Shown here piece after piece: positions 22,440 to 33,989 of a stretch of DNA of 64,000 bases. Origin of the DNA: Eustoma russellianum. Its lineage: Eukaryota > Streptophyta > Magnoliopsida > Gentianales > Gentianaceae. The stretch spans positions 41,579,120 through 41,643,119 of the forward strand of contig AP025040.1 of assembly GCA_036186865.1 (NCBI GenBank), written 5' to 3'. A model generated the notes under the pieces. It was given only the letters and a program-made list of their open reading frames with translations. It was not told where the DNA came from and did no database searches. Made by a program: the position numbers and the translations under genes. Positions within the stretch are counted from its first letter, which is position 1, and each line of letters starts with the position of its first letter.

Positions 22440-23312
22440 AAGAAGAAGGAACCAAATGGCTCATGGACAGCGGATGTTCAACACACATGATCGGAGACAA
22501 AACCTTGTTCACCAAGCTCAATCTCGAAGATGGTGGACCGGTGTATTTTGGAAATGGGAGAGCCAAAATCCTTAGACATGGAGAAATTGGTAACTCTTCA
22601 TTCACTATTAATAATGTATTATATGTAGAAGGACTTAAGTATAATTTGATTAGTGTTAGCCAATCATGTGATGCTAATTTTCAAGTTGAATTTGTGAAAA
22701 GAAAATGCATTGTGAAAAGGAATGATAAAATCGTTTTTTAAGCTATAAGGAAAAATGATGTTTATGAATTTATCACACATGATTTGATATCACGAAAACT
22801 TTCATGTCTAATTGCCAGAAATGATTTCACACAACTATGGCATAGACGACTTGGACATATTAGTTTCAAGAATTTCAAAGAGATTTACAAAAATAAAAAG
22901 GTCTAAGGTCTTCCAAAATTGAATTTCAAAAATCATGGCTTATGTGACACTTGTCATAAGACAAAGCTTGTTAAAGCAAGCTTCAAGCCCAAAGTGAAAT
23001 CTCAACCACCAAAACTCTACAATTGCTTCATATGTATTTGTATGGAGATATTGGTATGACAAGTCTAGGTGGAAAACATTACACCTTTGTAGTGATAGAC
23101 TTCTCTTGGTAACACTGGGTCATGTTTTTAGCAAAAAAGAATGGTGCATGCCAAGAGTTTATAAAACTTTGTAGGAGATTAGAAAATCAAAAAGCAGACA
23201 TAATTAAGCAAATTAGAAGTGATAGAGGTGGTGAGTTTGACGGTGAGTTTCAAGAATTTTGTGTATCCAAAGGGTATGGACACAATTTCTCGGTTCCAAG
23301 AACTTCTTAACA
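22440..23312 (+). pseudogene. Sire-D pol: protease and integrase N-terminal half
   Basis: Protease: WLMDSGCSTHMIGDKTLF near 22450-22510 (Asp-Ser-Gly intact), then GEIGNSSFTINNVLYVEG and YNLISVSQS to 22741, where a stop falls. After it come the zinc-binding start (LWHRRLGHIS near 22838; LCDTCHKTK near 22939) and a decayed first catalytic block. 23122-23310 carries IRSDRGGEFDGEF (second catalytic Asp), ending in a stop where the PQQNG-type motif is expected. Confidence 0.83.
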
Positions 23313-23859
23313 AAATGATGTTGCGGAAAGGAAATATAGAACACTTCAAGAAATTAGTAGAGCCATGCTAAATGAATTTGAGCTACCCAAGTATTTTTTG
23401 GATGAAGCAGTAAATATCGCTTGTCATGCAATAAATAGAGTTTACTTAAGACAATCTCTCAAAAAGACTCCTTATGAGCTTTGGAAAGGTAAAGTACCGA
23501 ATATTGGTTATTTCTAGATATTTGGTTGTAAGTGTTTTATACTTAACACCAAAGATAACTTGGATAAACTCGATTTCAAAGTGGATGAAGAAATCTTTAT
23601 GGGATATGCTCAAAATAGCAAGGCATTTAGGGTATATAACAAAAGAAGTATGAAAGTTGAGGAGTCAATTCATGTGAAGTTTACTGAACTCCTTGAGGAT
23701 GAACCATGCATAAATAATGATGATGATGAAGAAATAATTGAAGTAAGTAATCTAGAAAAATTTGAACATCCAAAAGGAAATATTCTCATTGACCTTAGGA
23801 ATGATCCACTTGAAAATGAACCTACGGCTGAAGATGAAGAAGTGGGAGGAGACACTTGA
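23313..23859 (+). pseudogene. Sire-D pol: integrase C-terminal half
   Basis: The sequence reads VAERKYRTLQEISRAML near 23320 (catalytic Glu kept), a decayed stretch with a stop near 23515, then FGCKCFILNTKDNLDKL (23522 onward) and KAFRVYNKRSMKVEESIHVKF. An acidic linker follows to the TGA at 23857. Confidence 0.82.
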
Positions 23860-23865
23860 AATTTA

Positions 23866-25352
23866 TTGGATTCATATAAATATAAGAAAGATCACCCAAG
23901 GGAATTGATATTAGATGAAACAAGTCAAGGCATATTGACTAGGAGGAAATTTAATGAAAATGCTTTCATTTCACAAGTTGAGCCTAAAAATATAAAAGAG
24001 GCTAGAAATGATGAAGATTGGGTATTAGACATGCTAGAAGAACTAAATCAATTTGAAAGAAGTGATGTTTGGGAATTAGTGGCTAAATCTAGTGATCATC
24101 CCATAATTGGCACTAAATGGGTATTTAGAAATAAAATGGATGATAAAGGAAACATCACTAGAAAAAAAGCTAGGTTAGTAGCTCAAGGATATAGACCAGA
24201 AGAGTGTATAGACTATGATGAAACTGTTGCCCCTGTAGCTAGATTAGAAGCTATTAAGATGCTATTAGCATATGCATGCTGTAAGGATTTCAAACTATAT
24301 CAAATGGATGTGAAACCCGCCTTCTTGAATGGAATAATTCAAAAAGAAGTGTATGTAGCTCAACCACCAGGGTTCGAAAATCATGATTACCCAAATCTTG
24401 TATTCAAACTCAAAAAGGCTCTTTATGGACTTAAACAATCTCCTAGGGCATGGTATGAAAGATTAGGCAACTTCTTACCTAAAAATGAGGAAAAGTCGAC
24501 ACTACTCTTTTTATTAAAGAACAGGGAAACAATCAATAGCTTGTTCAAATTTACATGGATGATATTATATTTGGTGCTACTAATGATTCTCTTTGTGAGC
24601 ATTTTGCCAAATTGATGGAAGGAGAATTTGAGATGAGCATGATGGGTGAACTCAATTACTTTTTTGGACTCCAAATAAAGCAAATTCAAGATAGGGTATA
24701 CATATCTCAAACGAAGTACACCAAGGATCTACTCAAGAAGTACAAGTATGAGGATGGAAGAAGTGTGAGCACACCAATGAGTACAAGTACAAAGCTTGAC
24801 AAAGACGAAAATGGAAAGCTGGTTGAGGTAACCAAATATAGGAGTATGATTGGTAGTTTACTTTATTTAACCGCTAGTAGACCAGGTATTTTGCATGCTG
24901 TGTGCTTATGTGCTAGATTTCAAAGTATGACTAAGGAATCGCATCTAGTTGCTATTGAATGTATTTTTAGGTATTTAAAAGGCACTTTGAACTTTGGGTT
25001 ATTTTATCTCAAAAAATGGTTTCTTGATTTCAGAGAGTATTGTGACTCCGACTACGTCGGAAACCTAGTCGATAGAAAAAGCACCTCCGGGACATGTCAA
25101 TTCCTTGGAGATTGGTTAGTCTCTTGGTTTTCCAAGAAACAAAATAGTGTGTCACTTTCGACGGCGGAATCTGAATATGTTTCGGCCGCTTTATGTTGTG
25201 CCCAATTACTTTGGATGATAAACACCTTAAATGATTACAATATCAAGTTTGACAAAGTTCCTATCCTATGTGACAACACATCAGCCATAAGTATAGCACA
25301 AAACTTGGTACACCATAGTAGAACCAAATCCCTTTCTACTGAGACATTCTAA
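23866..25352 (+). pseudogene. Sire-D pol: reverse transcriptase and RNase H
   Basis: The first frame (23866-24615) encodes KWVFRNKMDDKGNITRKKAR, QMDVKPAFLNG and KLKKALYGLKQSPRAWYERL, then shifts frame before the active site. The second frame (24555-25352) has MDDIIFGATND (YVDD region), MSMMGELNYFFGLQIKQ, and RNase H (CDSDYVG, SLSTAESEYVSAALC, LCDNTSAISIAQN). The end is internally deleted: it jumps from HHSRTK to a terminal LSTETF-stop, losing the HIEIRHHF...IADIFTK block. Confidence 0.86.
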
Positions 25353-25759
25353 TCCATTAGAACAAGATTACGGATGATAAACAATGTTTAGAGGGTCAAA
25401 ATTGCCAAAAAGACAGATATCAGCATACATCGATCGACTATGTAGCTGTTTGAAAAACTAATGTAAAATCAGACATCGATTGATCGGAATAGAAGACATC
25501 TATTGATCAAAGTCCATGACATCGATCGATCAATGTCATTGGGTTCAGATAGTTTAAAGCTACAAAAAATTAGAAAACTCCTCACTCTCTCTTCTCCAAA
25601 TGCAAACCCTAACCCCCATTCGCTAAGAACTCCACAAATCCGACATTCAAACTATAGTTTCTTGCGTCAATCTTTATCTGTCTTCAATTCAATCGCTCTT
25701 TGCATGAATTTCATCACTTTCATCAGTTTTCCCTGCAAATTTCGTACCCTAACACTCAA
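25353..25759 (+). other. Sire-D spacer between pol and the env-like ORF
   Basis: Non-coding. It contains ATCGATCGA-type palindromic words near 25417, 25477 and 25518, like those in the LTR, and a CT-rich stretch near 25580-25690 that could be the leader of the env-like gene. An ORF at 25503-25874 reads through it without recognisable domains. Confidence 0.6.
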
Positions 25760-27190
25760 ATGGCACCAAAGAGCAAACAAACCTCAAAAAGGGCAAGAAC
25801 CTCTTGTGAAGAGGAAAATACACCTCCAACATCTCATCCCCAAGTCCCAACTGTATCTAGAACACATGGTCTAAGGAAGAAAATCACACCTCTCAAGAAA
25901 GCATGTTGAGAGAGGTTAAGGAAAGGCTTCAATTCAACAACTTTCCATGGCTCAACTCAGGTGAGTACGGAAGTGCCGAAGAACCTATGGGTCCAAGTAG
26001 ATTCATGTACATCTCATTAAGGGCTCAAACATTATTTAATGAATGAGAGGGAAAGAAAAGGTCCACCATTACATTGAAATTGCTCAAAATTCAAGACAAT
26101 TTGAGCAATGAGGAATTGAGACCGATCATCAATTGGATTGATGATAAAAAATGGAGACCTATTTGGGATGTTTCGAACATGAGTTATATGTCTACCTAAT
26201 ATACACGATTGTTTTATGCTAACCTATGGGTGGAATATCTAAATGGAATCCCATTTTTGTTAAATTCGGTTATAGAGGGTCAACTTGTTTCGTTTGATTC
26301 GAAAACCATAAATGACCTTCTTGGTGTTCTTGAGAAGGGTGTGGATGATTTTGATCCTTGGAAATGAGATAATTATAAGTATAAGGTGTCCGAAGACGAA
26401 GTTAAAACCTTCTTTGGCTTCCATCCCACCTGAAACACTAACGATATGCCTTTGGTATATCGAGTTTTGCTTGCCATTGTAACTTTTTGTGTCAATGGTA
26501 AGTCGGCCAAACTCCCAAGTAATTTAGGTTTCATGTTGCCTATCATATAGCCATGAGGTAACAATCGAATTTTGGAGAGATATTTGCGAATGTGTTGGAG
26601 GAGGTAACTAAGAAATCAAAAGCCCTATCATATAGCAATCTAATTTATATAGTGCTAAGAAAGGCAAATGTGGTGTTGGATGAGGATTATCAAGAAAAGC
26701 TAGAAACTAAGGATTATTATACCAAGGCCAACATCTAACAAATCCAAAAATCCCGGAAAGAAGCACAAAGAAGGGGTGGTCAAAATGAAGAGGAAGAGGC
26801 CGAAAACATTCCTACTGAAGAACTCGTTCCTCCAACAATTCTCACCAAGTCTCCCACTGAACCACAACCTCACCCTCAACCTCAAACTCAACCAAGTCCT
26901 GCCTCCCAAGTGGATAAGGGAAAAGCACCCATGGAGGAAGATAGTGGTTCTGAGTTACCATTTGATGTTGATGATGAAGTTAACACGCTTCATAATATAT
27001 TGGATCAATGGGGAGACGTTCTCACCAAGGAACAAATTCGGATTGACGAACTTGAGAAAGAAAATACAAACTTCAAGAAGTGAGTTTCCACAATCGAGAC
27101 GAAATAGAACAAGCTCAAGGCAAAACTCAAGGCGTGCATTCCTGGCTTATCTTTCTCTACAGACAAAGAATAGATATCCTAGATCTCCCC
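25760..27190 (+). pseudogene. Sire-D env-like third ORF, decayed
   Basis: ATG at 25760 starts a basic, Ser/Pro-rich N-terminus open to a TGA near 25906. After a frame change the region to about 26570 encodes a recognisable 'putative plant transposon protein' type domain (FYANLWVE, GQLVSFDSKTINDLLG, with a DKKWRPIW motif upstream). A Gln/Pro-rich segment (26820-26930) and a short heptad stretch (27030-27080) follow. At least seven stops interrupt it. Position between pol and the 3' LTR matches the env-like gene known from some Sireviruses such as soybean SIRE1. No clear fusion or membrane segment is visible in the surviving part. Confidence 0.7.
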
Positions 27191-27196
27191 ATTTCT

Positions 27197-27884
27197 AAGG
27201 GTGGCAATTTCAGATACGAAACGAAAACACGACCCAACTTGACACGAATTTTTGCGGGTATGGGTATGACCTTGGCAGGTTTCGTGTACAAATCGGGTAA
27301 GACCTGAAAGATACCCATCAACGACGGGTCGTGTCTGGGTATACCCGTGGGTACCCATTTATACCTGTTTATACACGAAATTTAAAAAATATATTTTATA
27401 TAAAATTTATAATTAATAAAAAATAAAATTTCCCAAAAAAATACCACGACGCTACTAAGTAATCCTATTCGGTTCCCCCTTCCTTCATTCCCAAATCCCA
27501 TTTTCTTAATCTATTATTGCATAGTCAAGTGATTTGAGTTTAGATGACCTCGCTCATTTTAATCTTTAACCTTTCGTTGTGTACTTATTGTTGTTTCATA
27601 TATTGTATCAGTAGTTGTTTAAGTACATGAAACCTGAAAAATATACGAAACCTGAAATTACCTGAAAAATACATGAAATGACATGTACACGACTTGAAAT
27701 ATTTGAACTTGTCAAGTTCGCGGGTACACCCGATACACGACACAAAACCTGACATATACGGGTTTGGGTATCTACATCCATACACGCGAAGCAAACAGGT
27801 AAGGTATGAGTATGACACTTTGATACATAAAGCCCGAAAAACACGAAACACGAAACACGATGCACGATCTGTCTGACACCCTAT
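27197..27884. mobile_element. hAT-like non-autonomous DNA transposon
   Basis: 688 bp with short inverted ends (AAGGGTGGCA on the left, TGACACCCTAT on the right) and 8-bp flanks CCATTTCT (27189-27196) and CCATTTCC (27885-27892), one mismatch. 8-bp duplications and (A)GGGTGGCA-type ends fit hAT elements. The inside is rich in GGGTA, ACGAAAC and CACGACC words on both strands and encodes no transposase. It interrupts the end of the env-like ORF. ORFs at 27585-27876 are spurious. Confidence 0.65.
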
Positions 27885-27892
27885 CCATTTCC

Positions 27893-28449
27893 CTCTTAGC
27901 TATAGGATAAGTGTAGAAGTTGATGTTTCTTGTGTGTATGAAAATTCATATTTATTAATGATATTTTTTCTTATCCTTCATTATTGGGTTTTTGATGCTT
28001 TCAAAAAGGGGGAGAAAATGGTATTGGTATGGGTATGATGCATGCTTGGTATTGGTAAAGCTATTTTGCTTGCTTGGTATTGATATGTTGCATGCTTGAT
28101 GGAAATGTAAAATATGATTAATTAAAACTTTGTCATGTTTGGCACATAAGTTGAGTGATAAGTGAAAATTGAAAATATGGCATGATGTACTTGCACTTGA
28201 TACATGGTCTGGTTGAAAGGAAGTATTTTGACATTTTCGTTATATTCATTGGTTTTGGTAAGATTACGTGTTGAGAGGGAGTTTTTGGATGTGTTCACAT
28301 GTTTCATGTCTTTGGGGGAGCATGGAATACATGGACTAAGGGGGAGATATAAAATGTCAAGATTAAAATTTTTAGCTAGCTCAAATATAAATTTTCAATT
28401 AAAAACACCTTTAAAGTTTTGGTTTTGGAATCATCAAAAAGGGAGAGAT
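27893..28449 (+). other. Sire-D 3' non-coding region with repeated polypurine tracts
   Basis: After the env-like ORF remnant comes an AT-rich stretch with TTGGTATTGGTATGGG repeats (28020-28085). Purine tracts lie near 28004 (AAAAAGGGGGAGAAAA), 28312 (GGGGGAG), 28338 (AAGGGGGAGAT) and 28434-28448 (AAAAAGGGAGAGAT), the last directly before the LTR. The last is the likely plus-strand primer; multiple tracts are typical of Sireviruses. Confidence 0.75.
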
Positions 28450-29106
28450 TGTTGGGATATTAAATGTTTTGATGATGTAAAAAGGTGTTTTGAATAAGTT
28501 AAAAGGAATGCCACACTTGGAATTTGAAGCAAAGATGAGAAATACACATTATGAGACATAGGTCTCTCACATAGGTCGATCTATGTACACATTGGTCTCT
28601 CAAAGGGAGACTTCGATGGATCTATGTTGAAGTTATTCAAGTTTGAAAAGTTTCTTTCCAACATCAATCTCTCAGTCTGAAGGACATCGATCGATCGATG
28701 CCACATTAGTCTCTCAAGGAGAGACTTTGATCGATCGATGTCAGGCAGCTACAAACCAAAAAATCTCTAGAAGACATTGATCTCTAAGTCTAGGGGACAT
28801 TGATCGATCGATGTCACATCAGTCTCTCCAGGGGAGACTTTAAATCGATCGATGTCAAGCAGGTTCAAAACTGAAAACTCTCTGGAGGACATCGATCTCT
28901 CAGCCCAGACACTTCGATCGATCGATGTCCCCCAAAATTCAAATCTTTATGACCGTTGGAACAAAATCCATGGGAGATTCATGGTGCTTTATCTTTCAAA
29001 TCTTGTTCAATTTTCTTGTGGAATTTTCTCTAACATAATACATGCTTCCTTGACTATTATTATATCCATGTCTAATATATTCTCGGTTGGCTATTGAGGA
29101 TCAAAT
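28450..29106 (+). repeat. Sire-D 3' LTR, first part
   Basis: It starts TGTTGGGATATTAAATG after the polypurine tract and matches 17805-18460, including the CATCGATCGATCGATG modules (28680-28930). It is interrupted at CAAAT (29102-29106), the Sire-B1 target site; the same site is uninterrupted near 18450 in the 5' LTR. Confidence 0.9.
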
Positions 29107-31666
29107 TATTGAGAAATATGTTTGAACAATTTTTAAAGTCGTGATTTGAAGTGTTGAATACATAAAAATGTCACAAAGTTGAAATAAAGTTGAAACAAAT
29201 GAAAAAGTGACATCGATCTCTCAGCCAGAGATCGATGTTTACATAGATCCTTACATAGATCTCTCAATCAGAGATCGATGTGCATCGATCTCTACATCGA
29301 TCGATCGATGTCATACAGAATCGAAAACTCAAACTCACTGTGAGACATCGATCTCTCAACCAAAGGTACATCGACCGATCGATGTATACATTAGTCTCTA
29401 AAATTGATACATAGATCAATCGATGTTTAGTGTTTTGGAGAAATTTTTCTAAAAAGTGATAAAATGATTTGTTTCATTTACATATGTTTCATATGTGTAT
29501 ATTGTGATTTTATTACTTGTTTTAGGTGATAATAATAGTTTTTGTCACTAATGTGCCTTGGAAGTTTCTACAACTTACTAAAAAGGGAAAATTGGTATTT
29601 TGAGTTCTTGTAGGTGCATGACACGGAGAAAGACATACAAGGACTTCAATATTTCTTATTTATCATCACAAAGATTTTATTATATATATTTCTGACTATC
29701 AGGCTTATTTTCAGAGTTTTCTCTCATCAGGGGCATTTTGGTCATTTTACACCACAAGGGCAATTTCGTCATTGTAATCAAAGAATCTCTTGAGTATCTT
29801 ATTATCTTCATTCTAGAGTTTATTTATGGTGTTCTTGAAGATTATTTGGTGGATCTTATTCTCTCATTTGATGATATTATCAACAGTAGCAAGATATGTG
29901 GGGTTTTGATGTCACATTCTTTTCTATTATTTGAGATATTCCTATATATGTTATTGGGGTTTATTATTCATCATTTTCCAGAGATTCTAAGGGCATTATT
30001 GGCACAAAATTCACCACAACATGCAAGGAGAAAAATGTGGGAATTTTGAACTATATGTTGACAAAGTCTTGTCAACTTTATCCACTTATTTCTCTTCAAC
30101 AAATCTGAGTTTTTACACATTTATGTTGCTCAAAAAACGCCCAAAAAATGTGGCAAAGGTGGTGTGTTCATTTTTTATATGTGTACAAGTGGACCAACCA
30201 AAAATAAGCTAGTTGGCATAAATTGCCAACTAGGGAATTCACAATTGTAGCCAATGGCTACATTAGTTGTTGGAGCTGAATTTGGGGTTGTTTTTTATCC
30301 AAGAAAAGTCACCCTCACATATCCTATGTTCAAGCTAAGAAGTTGAGGTATTCTTGTGGCATATTCCTTCTTATTATCTTCAAAATTTTCAAGACAAAAT
30401 GATGTGGAAATTTGGCCAAGATAAGGATGCCAAGGTGGACCAATCATTTTTCTCTATGTTGGCAAGTGTACAAGATGATTATGTGGCCAACCAATGATGT
30501 GAATACAACTAGGACTTGATGATGAAGATGGTGACACATAAGAGTCCTTATCTTCAATGCCTATTTCACACTATAAATAGGAGGCAAAGGTGAAGAAGGG
30601 AACACACACTTGAAAGAAAAAAGTTGAAGCTCATTGTCTTGCTATCTTCTTCTCTTCATTCTTGTTTCATTCTTTGTGTAGCCAAGGTGTTCTTGTGGTA
30701 TTTGTTGTAGAGCTACAAGCCTCTTGTGTCTCATTTGTAATATTGGTTAGCTAAATTTATAAGGCTACACGAATAGGTGGTAAAGGTGTTGCAACCAAGA
30801 GTTGCATAGAGGTGTTCATCCAAGTCTTGAATAGGGTTGGTGTTTAACCGAAGGATCAAGCTTGGTTCTTGTTGTATTTGTGTTCATGCAATAGTGAAAT
30901 CCAAGGAAATGTGTTCTTTGGGACTGGTGTAGATCACATTGATCAAACCTGGATAAATCTTCGGTGTTCTTGTCTTCTTTTCACTTTTCTGTTTTTCTGC
31001 CCGTTTTCATCACAGATTTCACACAATTTTACACGTTTTGAAAAAATAGCAAAAAACCTTCAAAATTTGTGATTTTTGGTGCAATTATACTTCACAATGT
31101 TATATTTCATTTGCAATAAGAATCACTTGATTTGAGCAAAAGAACATTAGTCTTTCAGTCGTTGCAAGATAACTGCTCCAATCTAGCTACAATCTGACCA
31201 ATTTCAAGAAAACTTGAATTCTATTTTCATCAAGAATTGTTTAAGGTCAGGCCTTTTTGAATCATAAACTAATCATCCTAATGAGTGTTTTGATATAAGG
31301 TCAACCATTTTGGTTGAGTATTCAAAGGGAAACACATTTTCAAAGTTCAGCACTATTCTGTCCGATACTGTCCAGATTTACCATCTGAATCTTTTTATTT
31401 GGTTGAAAGGCCAAACAATCTTATTTTTATCACATTTTTGGAAAGAGTCTAGTCAAGACATTGAAGTTAATTTCTGGAATGTGTCATAATTTTTGAAGTT
31501 GAGTACACTGAGTTTTAAATTTTTGAACCACGAGTACTGAATCTGAGGAGGTCTCAGATTCTGTTTTCAAAGGGTATTTTAAGCAAGGGTAGTAGTGCAA
31601 TTTCCACTAACCAATATTCACCCCCTCCCCCTCCAGTGTTGTTTAATGCAGGTGCATGGTCCAACA
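29107..31666 (+). repeat. Sire-B1 5' LTR (2560 bp)
   Basis: It has CATCGATCGATCGATG-type modules near 29210-29430 and a CTATAAATAG TATA box at 30571-30580, and ends GGTCCAACA at the primer site. It is 778 bp longer than the 3' LTR, which lost a segment equivalent to about 29690-30475. Frames inside it (29738-30049, 30869-31072) are not recognisable proteins. Confidence 0.92.
30571..30580 (+). promoter_or_regulatory. Sire-B1 LTR TATA box
   Basis: CTATAAATAG is kept in the 3' LTR at 38133-38142. It is a strong plant-type TATA box, probably setting the start of the genomic RNA. Inference from motif and conservation. Confidence 0.6.
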
Positions 31667-31668
31667 AC

Positions 31669-31680
31669 TGGTATCGAAAC
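31669..31680 (+). other. Sire-B1 primer binding site, degenerate
   Basis: TGGTATCGAAAC begins two bases after the LTR end. The first seven bases match the initiator tRNA-Met complement; the rest has diverged. Confidence 0.75.
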
Positions 31681-31786
31681 GAGGCCAACACCACTCTAAG
31701 AAGCAAGATTCAACACTATACGAAGAAGACAAGGCCAAGAAACAACAATACATAGTAGCGTGCTAACTCAAGTCTAAGGTACATAC

Positions 31787-33929
31787 AATGACCATTGTTT
31801 CTCACAAAAGTGAGTTGGAAGGTATGTCTACCCAACGTCCTCCTCTTTTTGATGGTAATAATTTTGTTCTTTGGAAACTTAGAATGAGGCTATTTCTAAT
31901 GGCTATAGCATCGATTTATGGTCTATAGTTGAAGATGGGCCACACTATCCAATGAAAGTTGTTCAAGTAAATGGTGTAATGCAAAAAGTAGAAAAATATA
32001 AAAGTGAATGGTCAACCAAAGATAAAAAGAAAATGTCCATGAATGCTAAAGCTATACAACTACTTTTGAATGGATTAACGACTTCTGAACCAGGATATGT
32101 TTCAAATTGCACAAGTGCACACGACATGTGGAAATCTTTAGAATTAAAGCATGAAGGTACTAGCAGTGTAAAAGAGTCAAAAATAAACATGCTTATGTCT
32201 GAACTTGAATCTTTCAACATGTTGCCGAACGAATCCATAACATCTATGGATTTGAGGATTACTAATATTTTCAATGCACTTGAAGCTTTAGGAAAATCAT
32301 TTACCAACAACGAAAAAGTTCAAAAAAGTGCTACGGAGTCTTCCTGCTGAATGGGATACGAAGGTCACGACAATGAAGAAACAAAATCAATCATAAAAAT
32401 GGATTAATTCATAGGCTCACTTAGAGTATACGAGGTAAAACTAAACCAACAAAAGTCTAAGTCATCAAAATCTACCAGTAAGTCTATTGCTTTCAAAACA
32501 ACTAAGATACATAATAATAGTGAAAGTAATAGCGATAGTGAATTACATGATGACTTAATCTTAGTAGCTAGAAAACATAGAAAGTTTTTTAAACGGCCTA
32601 ATAGGAACAGACAACAGTGTTCTTCTTCTTCTACTCAATCTAAGAAAAATAACTCAAATAACAACAAGTGGTATAATAAGGAATTAAAGTGCTATGAATG
32701 TGGGCAAAAGGACATATCTCTTATGATTGTCCAACAAAGAAAAATAACAACAACAAGAATAATAATAACAATAAACAAGAAAAGGAGGCACAAAATCCTA
32801 AGGCAAAGGAGTCCAAGTCAAGAAGAGGCAAACGAGCAATGAAGGTGAGCATGTGGAGCGACTCGTCCGTTTCAAAATCTGATACTGAGGAAGCTCAAAT
32901 CTGTTATGTATCCAACGAGGTAAGTTCTTCATCTGATGTAGATTCTGATAATGAAATGTCATTTGATGAGATGTACGAAGAATTTCTAAAAATGCATACA
33001 CACTGTAAACGATTATCAAAAGAGAAAAGGAAACTAATTGAAGAAAATGACAAGTTGAAGATGTCCAACTTGGAATTTTCTGATCAATTAGAATATTTTA
33101 AACAAGAGTCTAATAATACTCTTGATTCTCTTAAGATTAAAATTGAATCATATAGGAAAAATGAACAAATATTACAAACTGAAAATAGCTTGTTAAAATC
33201 TAAGTCAAAAAGTTGTGAAGATGAAATATCAGAACTTAAAGCATCAAAACAAGACTTCCAAAAATGTTAGAACAATTTACGTCTGGAATCAACATGCTAG
33301 ATATAATTATATCGTCTCAAAAATATGGAAACGATAAAACTGGATTAGGATATAAAGAAGAAAATGTCAATGTAGATAGAAAAATAAAGTTTGTTTCATC
33401 AAATACTAAACAACCTTAGGAGGCAACTAAAATAAATTCAACTTTGCCTGGTGCTTTTTATTCTACTACTTCTTCTACTTATTCCAAGTTAAAGATGCAG
33501 CATATACCTGCAAAAGCAACTAGGCAAAACTTTGCATCTAGACAACCTAGAAATTATGCCTAGATGTATACATATGTAACTAGTCATAATGAAATGCAAC
33601 CAACTCATTATAATGCATATAGACCTAAATATGGGCAACATTCATATAAGACTTATAGAAATGCTTATGAACACACATATATAGCACCATATAAGAAACA
33701 AAATCATATGCCTTCCTTTAGCTATCAAAATCGACCACAACATAGTACATATAAATCAAGTTACAACATGTATAACAATATGTCTTCTTTTAAATGGAAT
33801 GGACAAGTACATGTTAATCCTTTATATTCAACTAATGTCAAATATGTGCCTAGAAGGTACATCCAAGTCTGGATACCAAAGGGATATTTAAATAAGGATG
33901 GTGTCCCAAACATTCAAGGACCCAAGTAA
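31787..33929 (+). pseudogene. Sire-B1 gag
   Basis: ATG at 31787 begins a gag close to that of Sire-A (STQRPPLFDGNNFVLWKLRM). One frameshift falls near 31905; the main capsid frame is 31952-32350 (LELKHEGTSSVKESK). A second shift falls near 32330. The zinc knuckle at about 32689-32735 (CYECG then GHISYDC) is split by a single-base change. 32698-33270 is Asn/Lys-rich and then heptad-rich, probably coiled coil. 33564-33929 is the Tyr/His-rich C-terminus, ending NIQGPK-stop. Layout equals the intact Sire-A1 gag. Confidence 0.86.
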
Positions 33930-33989
33930 AGGATACCTAAAACTTTGTCTCCATTGTAGGAAAATCGTAAGGAATGCGAAAAGGAGGCA

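Noticed and set aside
27585..27876. Cys/Tyr-rich frames as small secreted proteins
   Set aside because: They fall in the hAT-like element's simple repeats, on both strands and in several frames.
29738..31072. Frames at 29738-30049, 30021-30212 and 30869-31072 as genes
   Set aside because: Inside the Sire-B1 LTR; hydrophobic translations come from AT-rich sequence.
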